Shown here: positions 34,257 to 46,200 of the stretch, piece after piece | Numbering within the stretch: position 1 is the stretch's first letter | Layout of the letters: each line of letters opens with the position of its first letter | DNA from: Lantana camara | Lineage: Eukaryota; Streptophyta; Magnoliopsida; Lamiales; Verbenaceae | Length of the DNA stretch: 64,000 nucleotides | Reading direction: 5' to 3' | Assembly: GCA_037501455.1 (NCBI GenBank) | Contig: CM074857.1 | Span: 102,891,501-102,955,500, forward strand | Position numbers and translations under genes: made by a program | Notes under the pieces: generated by a model | Told to the model about the DNA's origin: nothing | The model's database searches: none | What the model saw: only the letters and a program-made list of their open reading frames with translations

Positions 34257-35130
34257 AAATCATGCTCGTATCTTCGTCGTACATGTGTCGCAAATCCAGA
34301 TAACACATCAGAATAACGCAGGACCTGCGTGGGCTTAGGCGCTCGTGAATATGAGCTCGCGGAATAGACCCAGCCCATTCACACACAAGCTTTATCCTCT
34401 GAGGCCCATTCACTGAGGCCCGAGCGTGGGACTATCACGACAGTCCTGCCTGACGCTCAGATTACTATCTTAGATAACCAGCTTTACCCTCACAAAGTCC
34501 ATGCCTTCTGAGCCAAGAGGATTCTCCATGAGTGGATCCACGGCCGCTCGCTCGCATGTTACCCGAGAGTCACCACGCTCGGACAAAGTCGCCTGAGGAA
34601 TCTTCCCTTATGAGCGCTCTGGCGCTCGGCCAACTCCTTCAAAAGTGTCCTAGCACTCGGGAAAATACTTTCCATAACCGCCGCTGGCACTAGTACACTC
34701 AGTGCACACTTTCCTGACACTCCACTACCACCTATCACTAGGAATCTTTCAGAGATGTCATTCTCAAGCCATCACACGACGCCACGTGCCTAGGGCGACA
34801 CAATATTTGGGACCACATGGTCATATTTACCAAATCACCCTCGCCCTCAACCTATAAATATGAGAATTTCACTCCCTTCAGACTAAGTGATCTTCAACAC
34901 ATACACTGCATACACGAAACTGGGCATTTTTTCCTCTAACTTCCCAAGCTCCAAACATTTCACCTTCATTGCATCCATACTACATCTCTGGTGTTATCAT
35001 AGCTGGAGGAACCCACGCGTTTCTGGAAACCCAGTTCCTGAGGCACTCACGCCTGTGATGGTTTTTTCCCTTTTTCAAACAAATCCTAAAGTATTGGTGT
35101 GCTAGTCCATTTCTAGTTTCTACACTATCA
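34257..35130 (+). mobile_element. solo LTR of a Ty3/gypsy element
   Basis: It starts TGATAGGGC and ends ACACTATCA, so the six terminal bases are perfect inverted repeats (TGATAG/CTATCA). A perfect 5-bp target duplication TTATT flanks it (34252-34256 and 35131-35135). Inside, CCTATAAATATGAGAATTTC (TATA near 34852), GCGCTCG-type motifs and AAACTGGGCATT follow the layout of the 42339 LTR. It probably arose by recombination between two LTRs of one element. Confidence 0.85.
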
Positions 35131-35664
35131 TTATTTATTTTATAATTATTGTATAATATTTATATTTTAAAATATAGCAACTATTATTTATTATAAATAA
35201 AATTCAATCCATTTTGTTGGCATTTTATTAGATTCTTTATTACTTATATGATCTTTTTAAATATATAATATGAATTTTTTAAGAATTTTTTTTTTTTATA
35301 AATATGCATTTTTCAAAATAAGAAAAAAAAATAACTTTTTGACAGATATGGGTTACATTTGCCACCGAAAAACTTATTGTACCAAATTCGCTGAAACGGT
35401 AGAGTTGGTATACCATTTTTGCAATTTTCCCTGTAGGGTTGTTTCTGATGTGGCAGGCGGTTTTGCCACACGTGTAAGAATCTTGCCACGTCATGTTTAC
35501 ACGTCAGATTTCCGGCGACTTTTATGGGCTCCGGCCAAAATTTGCATTATTTTGCAACTTTTTTCGAGTTGTGGGCTAAATTTGTTGCCGGAAAAGATAT
35601 TGTACCAAGACTACAAAATGGCCCCAGTTGGTATACCATTTTTGCAATATTCCCTAAAACTTAG

Positions 35665-36047
35665 GGCAAATTCAACATAAACATGTCTTCTATAATTGCT
35701 AGCAGAGTCTAACGCGAATGGGATGTTTACGACTTTTTAACAAATTATAACGATTAAAAATATAACTTTTTAAACCAAGTGGAATCTATATATTAATACA
35801 CCTACCTACCGAGTATTTAGAAATAATTCACCCTAGCTAAAAATAAATATGGAATTGAATCTATGTATAAATGGAGTGTGATGAGCTTAGTATTAATTTC
35901 AATAGTTTTGAACATGTGTGAGGCCCCTAAAAATAAATGATTATGATTAATTAATTACAGTAAGATTATCAGAAGTTGACTCAGTAATAACACAAAAGCA
36001 AACCGTTCAGTTATCTTAACCAACGCAACATTTTCCTCCTCGTCTAA
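35665..36047. other. intergenic, upstream of the GH3 gene
   Basis: AT-rich promoter-proximal DNA. No recognised element. Confidence 0.4.
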
Positions 36048-36057
36048 CTATAAATTT
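36048..36057 (+). promoter_or_regulatory. TATA box of the GH3 gene
   Basis: CTATAAATTT lies about 290 bases upstream of the start codon. A 5' UTR intron between a cag/gtgaat donor near 36160 and an acceptor near 36287-36320 would shorten the leader. Confidence 0.45.
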
Positions 36058-36340
36058 GAGGCTTATAGCCAAGTCCAAGAATCTCATTTCTGTACCAAAT
36101 TTCTAACTCCTAAGCACCTCATCTCTCCTAATAATCCATCTTTTTCTAGTCTCAAACAGGTGAATTTTCTTGATTCTATGAACATTTGTTACATAATATC
36201 TTGTTGGTATGTGTTTTATTACAAAGTAGTTACATTATTATTACGGTGGACTTTCTTGTAATAATGGAAACTAACCATCACTCCTAGGTCTGTACATTCA
36301 GCAGTTAATAAAGCATTCACATCTCAATCAAATCTTGCTG

Positions 36341-39300
36341 ATGATCACAACAATGAAGTCGAGATTAATGGTGGGGGTGATGCTCCTACTCCTCTCGTGC
36401 GGCGGAGCAACGATGACATCGTTCAGGCCGCCAACGGACAGACGGTTCAAAGACTCGAAGCAACCCGTGCCCATCAGGGTAAAGAGTTTGCTCGATCAGA
36501 TGACGCTCGAGGAGAAAATCGGGCAAATGGCGCAGATAGACAAGAAACAAGCCACGCCGGAGATCGTGAGAGACTATTCCATAGGCAGCCTTATAGGCCC
36601 TCCCGGAAGCTCACCTGTAGACATGTTCAACAACTCAAACACACCACGTGAACTCCCTTGGGCTACGCCGGAAGAGTGGGTTGATATGGTGAACTATTTT
36701 CAGAAAGGAGCACTGTCAAGTAGGCTTGGGATTCCTTACATTTATGCCACTGATTCTGTCCATGGCCATAACAATCTTTACGGTTCCACCATTTTTCCTC
36801 ACAATATTGGCCTTGGAGCAACCAGGTTAGGATCATAGTTGCCCAATACGCCGTACTCCCTAGTACGTGGTATACCAGTATGAGTACGCATACGCAAGTT
36901 TGCTAAATTGCTCAAGTGCCCTTTTTCGATTTTAGTCCAATTAGTTATGGAAATCTCAAATAAAGAGCACGTCGTTGAAATGAAAGACTGACGACAGGTG
37001 TGTTTTTCCTGTTTGGAATTTGACGGAAAATCAATCTGAGATCAAAATTAAGGAAATTGAAAGAAGGGCAAATAGTATAGGAAAAATATGAGAATTCTGT
37101 AATCAATAGGACAAAATCGCGAAAATGAGTACTTTATGGGACGAAAATGGTAGTTTTCTGTACATAGACTTAGCTTTCGATTTCTTGCTGACTTACAACA
37201 TTGTATGTGCTGCAGAGATCCAGAGGTTGTGAGAAAGATAGGTGCTGCCACAGCTATTGAAACCCGAGCTACTGGCATTCCATATTCCTTCGCACCATGC
37301 GTCGCGGTATACAAGCGTTACGCCTTATAACATAATCACCCATACATTTGGTTAATTACACTAACACCCCAAACGAGGGCATATGAATTCGTAATGACAT
37401 CAACTTTCCTATTTTGATTCGTCATAGGTGTGCAGAGATCCAAGATGGGGACGATGTTACGAGAGCTACGGTGAAGACCCTAAAGTTGTTCAAGCAATGA
37501 CGGATATAGTTCTTGGTCTGCAAGGGGAAATCCCTCCAAATTCACTAAAGGGTGTCCCTCACGTAGGTGGAAAGTAAGCCCAAATTACAGAGAGGTCCTT
37601 TCTTTCGTTCCTTTCGTTACTTCATTCGACTGACTAAGGTTTGTTTCTTGGATCTTCCCTAAAAAGGGACAAAGTTATAGCTTGTGCGAAGCACTACGTC
37701 GGTGATGGAGGCACAGACCGAGGAATCAACGAGAACAATACCGCGACGAACTGGCATGGATTGCTTAGCATTCATATGCCAGGATACTATCAGTCCATCA
37801 AGAAGGGTGTATCCACTATCATGATCTCTTATTCGAGTTGGAAAGGAGTGAAGATGCATGCTAATAAGGATCTCATCACTGGTTTTCTTAAAGACACCCT
37901 CAAATTTAAAGTATGCTTGTCTAAATTTTTAATTTTATGAATATTATTACGCAAATTTCATAACGTAGAAACCAAATATCATAACAATAATAACTATGAT
38001 TACGATAAATTACATCCAGACTGCCTACCACTTTAAGTTTCAAAAATTACACTTTCAAATGAGGGTCGTTTACATCTAACTACCCTGCTAGAAGGTCTAA
38101 TTACAACGCAATCTATCTAAATTGGGTCGTTTAAATCTTTGCTCTCTCTCTTCTCCAAATTTTTCAGGGATTTGTGATTTCAGATTGGCAAGGTGTGGAC
38201 AAGATAGACGACCCAATCGGACCCAGTATGCCAAGCTCAGCTGCGCCCACCGGCATCTACAAAACACAGCCCCACTATTCATCATCCCTTTCCAAAGCAA
38301 TTAATGCCGGCATTGACATGGTAAATGGCCTCCCGACGGATGCCCTCCAGATCACGGAAATTTACATCGGTTTTCGACAGTTTTCTTGTAGCGAGAACTT
38401 TCGAGTGCCTGCACTACGATGAATGAATCGATAAAATGAAACGAAGGATGCAACAATATTATGAAAGTTTAACGAATTTGCATTGGTTATTATTCATTTG
38501 TGGCATTTGTTGTGTAGGTGATGGTCCCTCCAAATATCACTGAGTTTCTCCGAGTTATGACTTCTCTTGTGAAGAACAAAACAATTCCGATGAGCAGGAT
38601 TGATGATGCAGTCTCGAGGATTTTGAGGGTCAAATTCACTGTGGGTATCTTTGAGAACCCTTTAGCTGATTATAGTTTAATCAGCCATATCGGGAGCCAG
38701 GTATACACTTAAACAAAGTCATCATCTCATTTCGGATAATTCTAACTCGAGCTTGGATCGACCAAATAAGTGTAATGAGTGAACAAATATTTTACATTTG
38801 TCGTGTGGTTGGTGGTAAATGACGACAACTTAACAACAAACTGCTAAAATTTGCTTCGACAAAGTAAATAAATTAAATTAATTACACACCCGTCACTTTG
38901 TTTTCGTCGTTAAATTTGGTGTTAATTTGTAGGGTTCGTTGGTTCAATTTCCGGATTTTATATTCCGAATTTGTGCAGGCTCATAGAGATTTGGCAAGAG
39001 TGGCTGTGAGAAAGTCTCTTGTGCTCTTAAAGAATGGGAAGAATGGTGACAACCCTTTGCTTCCTCTCCCGAAGAACACATCGAGGATCTTAGTTGCAGG
39101 AAGCCATGCCAACAATCTTGGATTGCAGTGTGGTGGTTGGACTAAGACTTGGCAAGGTCAAAGCAACAATAATATCACCATTGGTACGTGTATATATTAC
39201 ACATGAACCCTAATTCGTATTCTATATGGGAGAATTCAGTTTTAATCTCATTATTTTGCGATTATGGTTGCACATTTACACCGTGATTGTAAACCTTCTA

Positions 39301-41049
39301 AAAAGAATGTACTTTTGTTTTCAAGAAAATTGCATTTTTGTATATATACTAACTTGATCCATTCAACAATTTTGGAAAGTTCATTTTCTGGTAACAAAAC
39401 AAACACATAACTTTAAAAATAAACAATGTAGTTAAATTTGACCTGAACCCCCAAATACACATCGAAAACCTGCCCTATGTTTCAAGTATCCAAACAAAGC
39501 CATGACACGTGGAAAGCCAGGTGGATATTAGTTGTTCAGGTCAAAATTGGTATTAAATTACTTATTTTTTAAGTTATAGATTTATTCTATCATCGAAAAA
39601 TGGAATCCCGAAATTATTGAATTGGTCTGGTTGGTATATTAGCTTTACAATTTTCCCTTGTGTATCATACTCATAAAAAACATAAACTATATCTAGGGCT
39701 GTAAATGGATATTCGAAAATCCGATATCCGTCCGCATCCGAATTCGTTTACAGAGGATATTATCCGAATCCGTCTCAAGAGGATATTATCCGTATTCGAT
39801 TATAGACATCCGAATTACAAATGGATAAGAATATGGTAATAAGGCATCCGATTCGTTTAACATCCGATCCGTTTCATTATCCGTTAGATATATCCGTTAT
39901 CCGATTTATCCGTAATCCGTATCCGATAAATAATGTATTATATTAAAATATATACACAAAACTGTGAATATATGATAGATTATTAGTATTAAGTAAATTT
40001 TTTAGCGCATTTATTAAAGAAAAACCTTAGGTTTTATTAGTAACTATATGTTCACGTCAATATTCATATAGAGATAATATAATTAATATATATTATGTTA
40101 TTAATAAAAGTATTATATTTCAAATTAATTATATGATAAAATTTATAATTTCTCCACATTTATACATTCGCTAAAACATAAAATGATCTATATAGATATA
40201 CTTATTATTTCTCTATTCGTCTAAAATATATATATTCAAAGTTATATAATTATTAAATAATTTATCTATAAATGAATAGTTGATAATTTGATTAAAAGTT
40301 CGAAGTTATATAAATAAATAATTTATATCAAATTTTGAATAGTTGAAAATCCGATTAAAATCCGAATCCGTCCGAATCCGCCTTGTATCCTTATAAAAAG
40401 GATATTATCCGAATTCGATTTAAAAGGATATTATCCGTATCCGTCCGAATCATAAACGGATAAGAATATGGTAATCATACATCCGATCCGTTTATTATCC
40501 GTTTACACCCCTAACTATATCATATGTGATTCAAAATACCTTATAAAGTCCACAATTTTTTCATACTCAGGTACAACAATACTAAGCGGGATTGCATCCA
40601 CGGTCGATCCCAACACCGAGATCGTCTACTCCCAAAACCCTAACTCGACATTACTCAGCAATAGTGGCAACTATTCCTACGCCGTTGTGGTGGTGGGAGA
40701 GCGGCCATACGCCGAGTCCGCAGGAGATAACAAGAACCTAACACTTCCACAACATGCTGTAAACACAATCACCAATGTTTGCAACACCACCAAGTGTGTG
40801 GTGGTCCTGGTTTCCGGCCGGCCGTTGGTGGTGGAGCCTTTCCTTCAAAAAGTTGATGCCCTAGTAGCAGCATGGCTACCGGGAACAGAAGGAGGAGGTG
40901 TTGCTGATGTGCTGTTTGGTGACCATAATTTCACAGGGAAGTTGCCAATGACATGGTTCAAGAATGTCGACCAATTGCCCATGAATGTTGGGGATAAGAA
41001 GTATGACCCTCTTTTCCCTTTTGGTCACGGGCTTACTGCAAATAAATGA
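36341..41049 (+). CDS. glycoside hydrolase family 3 beta-glucosidase / beta-D-glucan exohydrolase
   Basis: Eight exons: 36341-36825, 37216-37306, 37428-37573, 37667-37910, 38168-38320, 38518-38700, 38979-39183 and 40571-41049. All junctions are GT-AG and the frame is kept, giving 661 residues. Residues 1-25 are a hydrophobic signal peptide ([14 protein letters not shown]), so the enzyme is probably secreted to the cell wall. The (beta/alpha)8 domain contains [37 protein letters not shown] and the nucleophile Asp328 in [11 protein letters not shown]. The second domain has [14 protein letters not shown] and the acid/base candidate Glu546 in [12 protein letters not shown]. It ends [12 protein letters not shown], as the family does. 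Plant members release glucose from beta-1,3/1,4-glucans. The start was chosen at the first ATG before the signal peptide; ATG 36353 is an alternative. The last intron is 1.39 kb because it contains a hAT element. Confidence 0.92.
38004..38140 (+). mobile_element. MITE-derived fragment in GH3 intron 4
   Basis: TACATCTAACTACCCTGCTAG and CTAATTACAACGCAATCTA repeat the terminal and subterminal blocks of the MITE at 18808. Only one arm is present. Confidence 0.5.
39694..40513. mobile_element. hAT-type MITE in GH3 intron 7
   Basis: The termini TAGGGCTGTAAATGGATA and TATCCGTTTACACCCCTA are inverted repeats. A perfect 8-bp target duplication ACTATATC flanks the element (39686-39693 and 40514-40521). 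Near both ends are many short ATCCG/TCCGAA repeats (for example GGATATTATCCGAATCCG), typical subterminal transposase-binding arrays of hAT elements. It has no coding capacity. The intron donor and acceptor remain intact. Confidence 0.9.
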
Positions 41050-42338
41050 ATGTATGAGTAGATTTTGCATGTATCATTAGGTATGTTTATGGGTAGAGTT
41101 TAGGGTTTAGTTAGGGTAAATTATCTTTGTATATGTAATACCAGTATCGATGATAAAATCAAGGGAAAATTGCAAATTTGGGACTCTAACCAATCTCATT
41201 TTGACTTTTTGGACTTTAATTTGGCAGTTTGCAATTTGAGGACAATTATTACAGATTTTTTGTAATTTTTTTAACCCCAAAGTCACCGGAACCCTTATTT
41301 TTCCTCGGAATACCACACGTGCTGCCAGAATACCACCTGAAAAATGGGTATCTGGCACTAAAATCCTAGGTGGCATATCAGAATTATCCAACTCATTTAA
41401 ATATATATGTTTATTTTCACATTTTTTTTGAAAATTTAAATTTAAAAGAAAATTAAATTCCTAATTTAAATTAAAAAGTAAAAAACCAAATTACTTAGTA
41501 TCCTAATTCAGATTAGAGGCAATTGTAAACTAATTTAAAAAGAAAAATATTTCCACTATTTTCTTCTTGACACGACCACCACCACTATTGCAGTCTCACG
41601 CCAACACCACTGTCACCGACACCAAATGCACCCACACCACCATCGCACACACACCTGAATCACACTAACGCCTCCTTCTTCGCACCACCACCGCCGGTAG
41701 CAAACAACACCACGGAAATCACACCAAGATCGACATCGCACTTACAGATCTGGAAGGTTATTTTACATATTCTTGTATGTATCTCTTTCGCTTGCTGGGT
41801 TTTTAAGGAAAAAATTGTTCTATGGAGGAGAAATAGATCCACTCACCTTTTGCCGCAGCTTGAGCATCTATAAGTTCTGGTCCCAAGAAACCTAGAGATA
41901 AGTTGTTGTTCAAGAGAAAAAATTTACGGCCTGTTGATCAATTTGAATACAAAATATCTCCAATCTCATCAGGCACCATAGATCAAATTAATTTCCTCCA
42001 ATCCCGTCAATCGATCGGGACATCGATTTCGTTTACTGCCCCACAACCACCGCGGCGGCGGCGGTTGTGGACCGGTGGTGGAGGTGGGACGGTGGGGGTA
42101 GGAAAAGGGGTAGGGTTTATTTTTTTCCATTATGCTATACATATATATTTAATTAATTTAAATCTTTCATTAAATAAGATATCATATTTATTACACTTAT
42201 AAAAGTATATTTATATTATATATTATAAATACAGAGTAGGTTTAAAAAAAATACATATATATTAATTAAAATATCACATTACAGACTTAGAATTAAAAAA
42301 TTAAATATATTTTATTATTGGGAATTTATAATTGTTAC

Positions 42339-43160
42339 TGATGGGGTCAAAATACGATCGTCCCACGACAAGACACGTGGCATCACGAGATGATGACATC
42401 TGTCTCCCCAAGGCTGCATCATCAGTTCACAAGCGCTGAACCCAACGAGCGCGTATCTTCTTCTGGAATTAAGCCCAACGAGCGCTGTCACTCCAACGAG
42501 CGTCCTACATACCAAACGATGGGCTCGCTCACATGCCAAAGGAGCCCTCTTCGAGCGTCACACTCCCTCAGAGTGGTTTCCCTTTCGGCTCGTCACTTAA
42601 GCTGGAGCCTTCATCCCCCTCAGCGGATACCTTGGCCTCCACTACTCTAGGTTGTCACGAGCGCGCTCTTAAGCCCTCGCTACCAACCACCCACATGGCT
42701 CTCTGACACAACGTACATGCCCGCGCACCTGCCACTGTTGCCAGCACTAACTTTTGGCCGCTTTTGCAGAAGATTCCTCCTAGGTTTCTCTCTCACAGCG
42801 CCACGTGTTAGGGCAACATTCGGTCAGGACCACTTGAGGCAAATGACCAAAGGGCCCTTGACCCTCAACTATAAATAACCCAAGTCATCTTCTACACTGT
42901 AAGCATTCTCTAAGCTTTCTTCATCACTGCAACTGTAACTGAGCTTACACTTATCTTCATACATTGAACTGACTTGAGCGTCGGAGAGCCAAACTGGGTA
43001 TCACCCCCAGTTCCCCCAGCTTGGCCATCTGACCTTTCTTGTGCTTGTCCCAACAGGTTGAACCCCTTTCTCTTTTTCCGGCGAAGCTCCGGTGGTTTCC
43101 TCCACAAAATACAAATCGTAAAGTGATCGGATTCGGACCCATCCATTCCCGGACCCATCA
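42339..43160 (+). repeat. 5' LTR of the Tat element
   Basis: It starts TGATGGGGTCAAAATACG and ends GGACCCATCA. The TATA box CTATAAATAA is at 42869-42878, preceded by CACGTG-type motifs (ACACGTGGC at 42373, CCACGTGTT at 42802). GAGCG motifs recur throughout U3. It looks identical to 54275-55096. Confidence 0.95.
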
Positions 43161-43163
43161 TTT

Positions 43164-43180
43164 TTGGCGCCGTCTGTGGA
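43164..43180 (+). promoter_or_regulatory. primer-binding site
   Basis: TTGGCGCCGTCTGTGG begins a few bases after the LTR. The first nine bases of TGGCGCCGT are complementary to the 3' end of plant tRNA-Asp. The same site is used by the element at 3283. Confidence 0.7.
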
Positions 43181-43251
43181 AAACCAGTCCTACATCTTCA
43201 TCCTTTCTTTTTGTTGGTTGAAAAACAAGCACATCCTTACCTCCAACAGTC

Positions 43252-46200
43252 ATGGTTGCAACGAGATCTGGAGCAGTGGGAGGGGGAGATAACACCTCCC
43301 CAGACACGAATATCGTTCTTCCCTCCACCGCTACTGGTGGAGCCCCGCCACCTCCTTCCGTCGCTGGTGGTGGAGCACCTCCCGCCGCAGGAGTGACTCC
43401 ACAGGCGGAATCCCCTGTACCACCACCTGCACCGCCGGCACCACAGGTTCCCACCACCGCGGGAGGAGTTTCTCTCTCAGTTCCACCGCCGCTTGCACAG
43501 AATTCCTGGGTCCATCCCCAGATGAACCTTGGAATGCAAGGTTACCTGATGCCTCCTCCTGGATACTCCCTTACTCCGGCAATGATGATGCCACCAGTCC
43601 AGCCATACCATGCCGGACAACTCCAGCTCCCAGTGGTGGTCCCCAGGGAGATTGAAGGAGTGGAGTTACCTCCACTGACCACCCAACAATTGAGGGCTCT
43701 ATACGCCCAATGTGAGGTTCAGGCGGCTCAGGGGGCATGGGAAAGGTTCCATTCCATGTACTTTCCCTCTGGGCAGGCCACTCAGGTTGCGGCCCCTTTA
43801 GGCGGACAGCAAAACTTTCCCCTCAGAGAAGCCCAGGCTGTCCTGAGGGCACAACCACCACCACCACCAACGAGAGAAGTGCCCCAGCAGGAGGGCAACG
43901 AGCGCGTCTCCGTGGGTAGGAACAAAGAGCCCACGGAGCGAGTGAACGAAAATGAAGGAGACTCTCATGTCTCCAGGAGGGGCTCACGAGCCCACAAGGA
44001 CAAGCAAGTGGAAGTAAATCCTGACGTCCTCGCGGCTGTGCAAGACCAGCTGCAGGGCCTCAAGGATATCGTGGGACAGCTCTCACGAGGGCGCTCAACT
44101 CAGATCTCCCATAGTCGGGATGAACGGGTTGACGCCAGGAGCACCCGCACCAAGGACCCTCCACCAAGGGTCCCCCGTCGCAAGGAGCCGGAGGAAAACT
44201 TCGGCACGTACGAATACCACCCATTGGCGAGGGGTTCACCCCTCGTCGAAGAAGTTCTAATGGCCCAAGCCGGAATGGCCAAAGTCCCCACATCCATCAA
44301 CAGATACGACGGGACAACCGATCCAGCGGAGCACTTGGATCATTTTGTGCATCTCATGCACCTTTACGAGCATTCCAGCCATTACTGGGCGAAAGTGTTT
44401 GTCACTTCCTTGGTAGGGATGGCTCAAGAGTGGTATAAGCGCCTGCCACCGCGCTCGATCCACTCGTATGAAGAGTTGGCCGATGCCTTCCTCAACCACT
44501 TCAACTCTTTGAAGGCACCCGTCACCGCACCCACAGCGCTTTACAACGTGGTGCAGGGCAAGAGCGAATCACTACGCTCGTTCTTCGCCCGCTTTAATAA
44601 GGAGATCTTGCAGGTGGAAAGGCCCTCGATGGATTTCTTGATCCCAGTTCTCTTCCAGGCTGTGGATCACAAGCAGTATGTGAGCAAAAAATTTGCTGAC
44701 GCCATCGTGGAGAGAAGGCCTGGGACCCTCATGGGCCTAAGAGAAATAGCCGAGCCGTTCTTCGCGCTCGAAGATATGTATGGGACGAATGGTCCCCGTC
44801 ATCACAGCCCGGCCCGGAACGAGCGACCTCATCACGAGCGGGGGCGGGATGTGGCAGTCAAGAAAGAGCGCCCTCAAGAGCGCAGGAGGTCGCCACCACC
44901 CCCTCGTCGATTCGAGCGCATTCCGCTCACCCGGCCAAATTCAGAAGTCTACAATCTCTCTGATAAGAAGCTCTTCAAAAGACCCATCAAAATGAGAGAA
45001 ACAGACTCACTAAGGCGCTCGAATAAATACTGCGCCTTCCACAAGCAGAGAGGGCACGACACGGATGAGTGCCGACAGTTGGAGGCTGAAATCCAAAGGC
45101 TCGTTGCAGGGGGTCATCTGAAAGAATTTGTCCGGGTGCTCGAACGCTACGATGAACAATGCAACGAGCGCTCCGGAAGGAGAAGAAGGAGTCCTTCCCG
45201 GTCAAAGAGCCCAAGGGGTAGGGGACCCCCGGAAAGCAGCAGTCGCCGAGGCAACAAAGGCAAAGCCCCTGAGCAAGAGAACGAGCCCTTTGCAGTCATA
45301 AATATGATTGCAGGAGGCTCATCAGGGGGGGATTCAAACGCCTCCCGACGGAGGCACATACGGAGCTACAACCAACGCCCAGCAGTGCCCAAGCCTATCT
45401 ACGCTATCCAGAGATCAAGCGCTCCAAAATCAAGAGAAAATGATGTAATAGGCTTTGATGATAGGGATCTAGAACATATTGTAACGCCCCATGGGGAGGG
45501 TGTAACCTCAGATTGCCCCATGGTGGTTAGTTTAGATGTTCATAACCATGTTGTAAAAAGAGTATTGGTTGATAGTGGAAGCTCCGTTAATGTTTTGCCT
45601 TACTCTACATTCTTAAAAATGAAGGTTGATCTCCCGCTCGAGCCTCTTAAAACAGCCCTCATTGGCTTTGGAGGCTCAGAAGTTGTCCCCCGAGGGCAAA
45701 TACGCCTGGCTACTTCATTCGGACGAGCCCCTCAGCGCAAAACGCTTTTGGTAACGTACGCGGTGGTGGAGATTGACATCCCGTACAACATCATAATCGG
45801 GCGCCCTGCCCTCGTGGATTTTAAAGCTATCATCTCCACCTACCACCAGAAGATTAAGTTTCCTACTTCCGAGGGCGTTGGAGAAGTGCTCTGCAATGTA
45901 CGAGAGGCTTGGGAGTGTTACATGCTGTCCCTCAGAAAGCCTAAAGCGGAGAAAACCTTCCATGACGGCTCCACCAAGAAGTCAGTGGATTTCCCCAATT
46001 TAGACGAGGACAGCCCAGCAAGGAAACGGGCGAAATTGAACAAGAAGAAGAATAAGAAGAAGAGGGGAGAGAACGGGGAGAATCCCCTCGAAAATGTCCC
46101 CCCAGGGGTCGTTGGTGAATCGTCCTCAGGAGAAGATGAGCCGGAAGAGAGTGAACCAGCATCTGGCGATCGTTTAACAGGAAAGAAGAGGGCGCTCGAA

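Larger units (their letters stand above)
33482..35654. mobile_element. Mutator-like element with long inverted repeats, containing a solo LTR
   Basis: Inverted arms of about 325 bases (33482-33809 and 35327-35654) start GGGAATATTGCAAAAATGGT. They share long exact stretches such as CACGTGTGGCAAAACCGCCT. The element is flanked by a perfect 10-bp duplication TAAAACTTAG (33472-33481 and 35655-35664), in the 8-11 bp range of Mutator-like elements. No transposase is present. A solo LTR occupies 34257-35130. The remaining interior includes a proline-rich coding-like stretch that may be a captured gene piece. Confidence 0.88.

Noticed and set aside
43164..43180. Possible tRNA fragment
   Set aside because: It is the primer-binding site of the LTR element.
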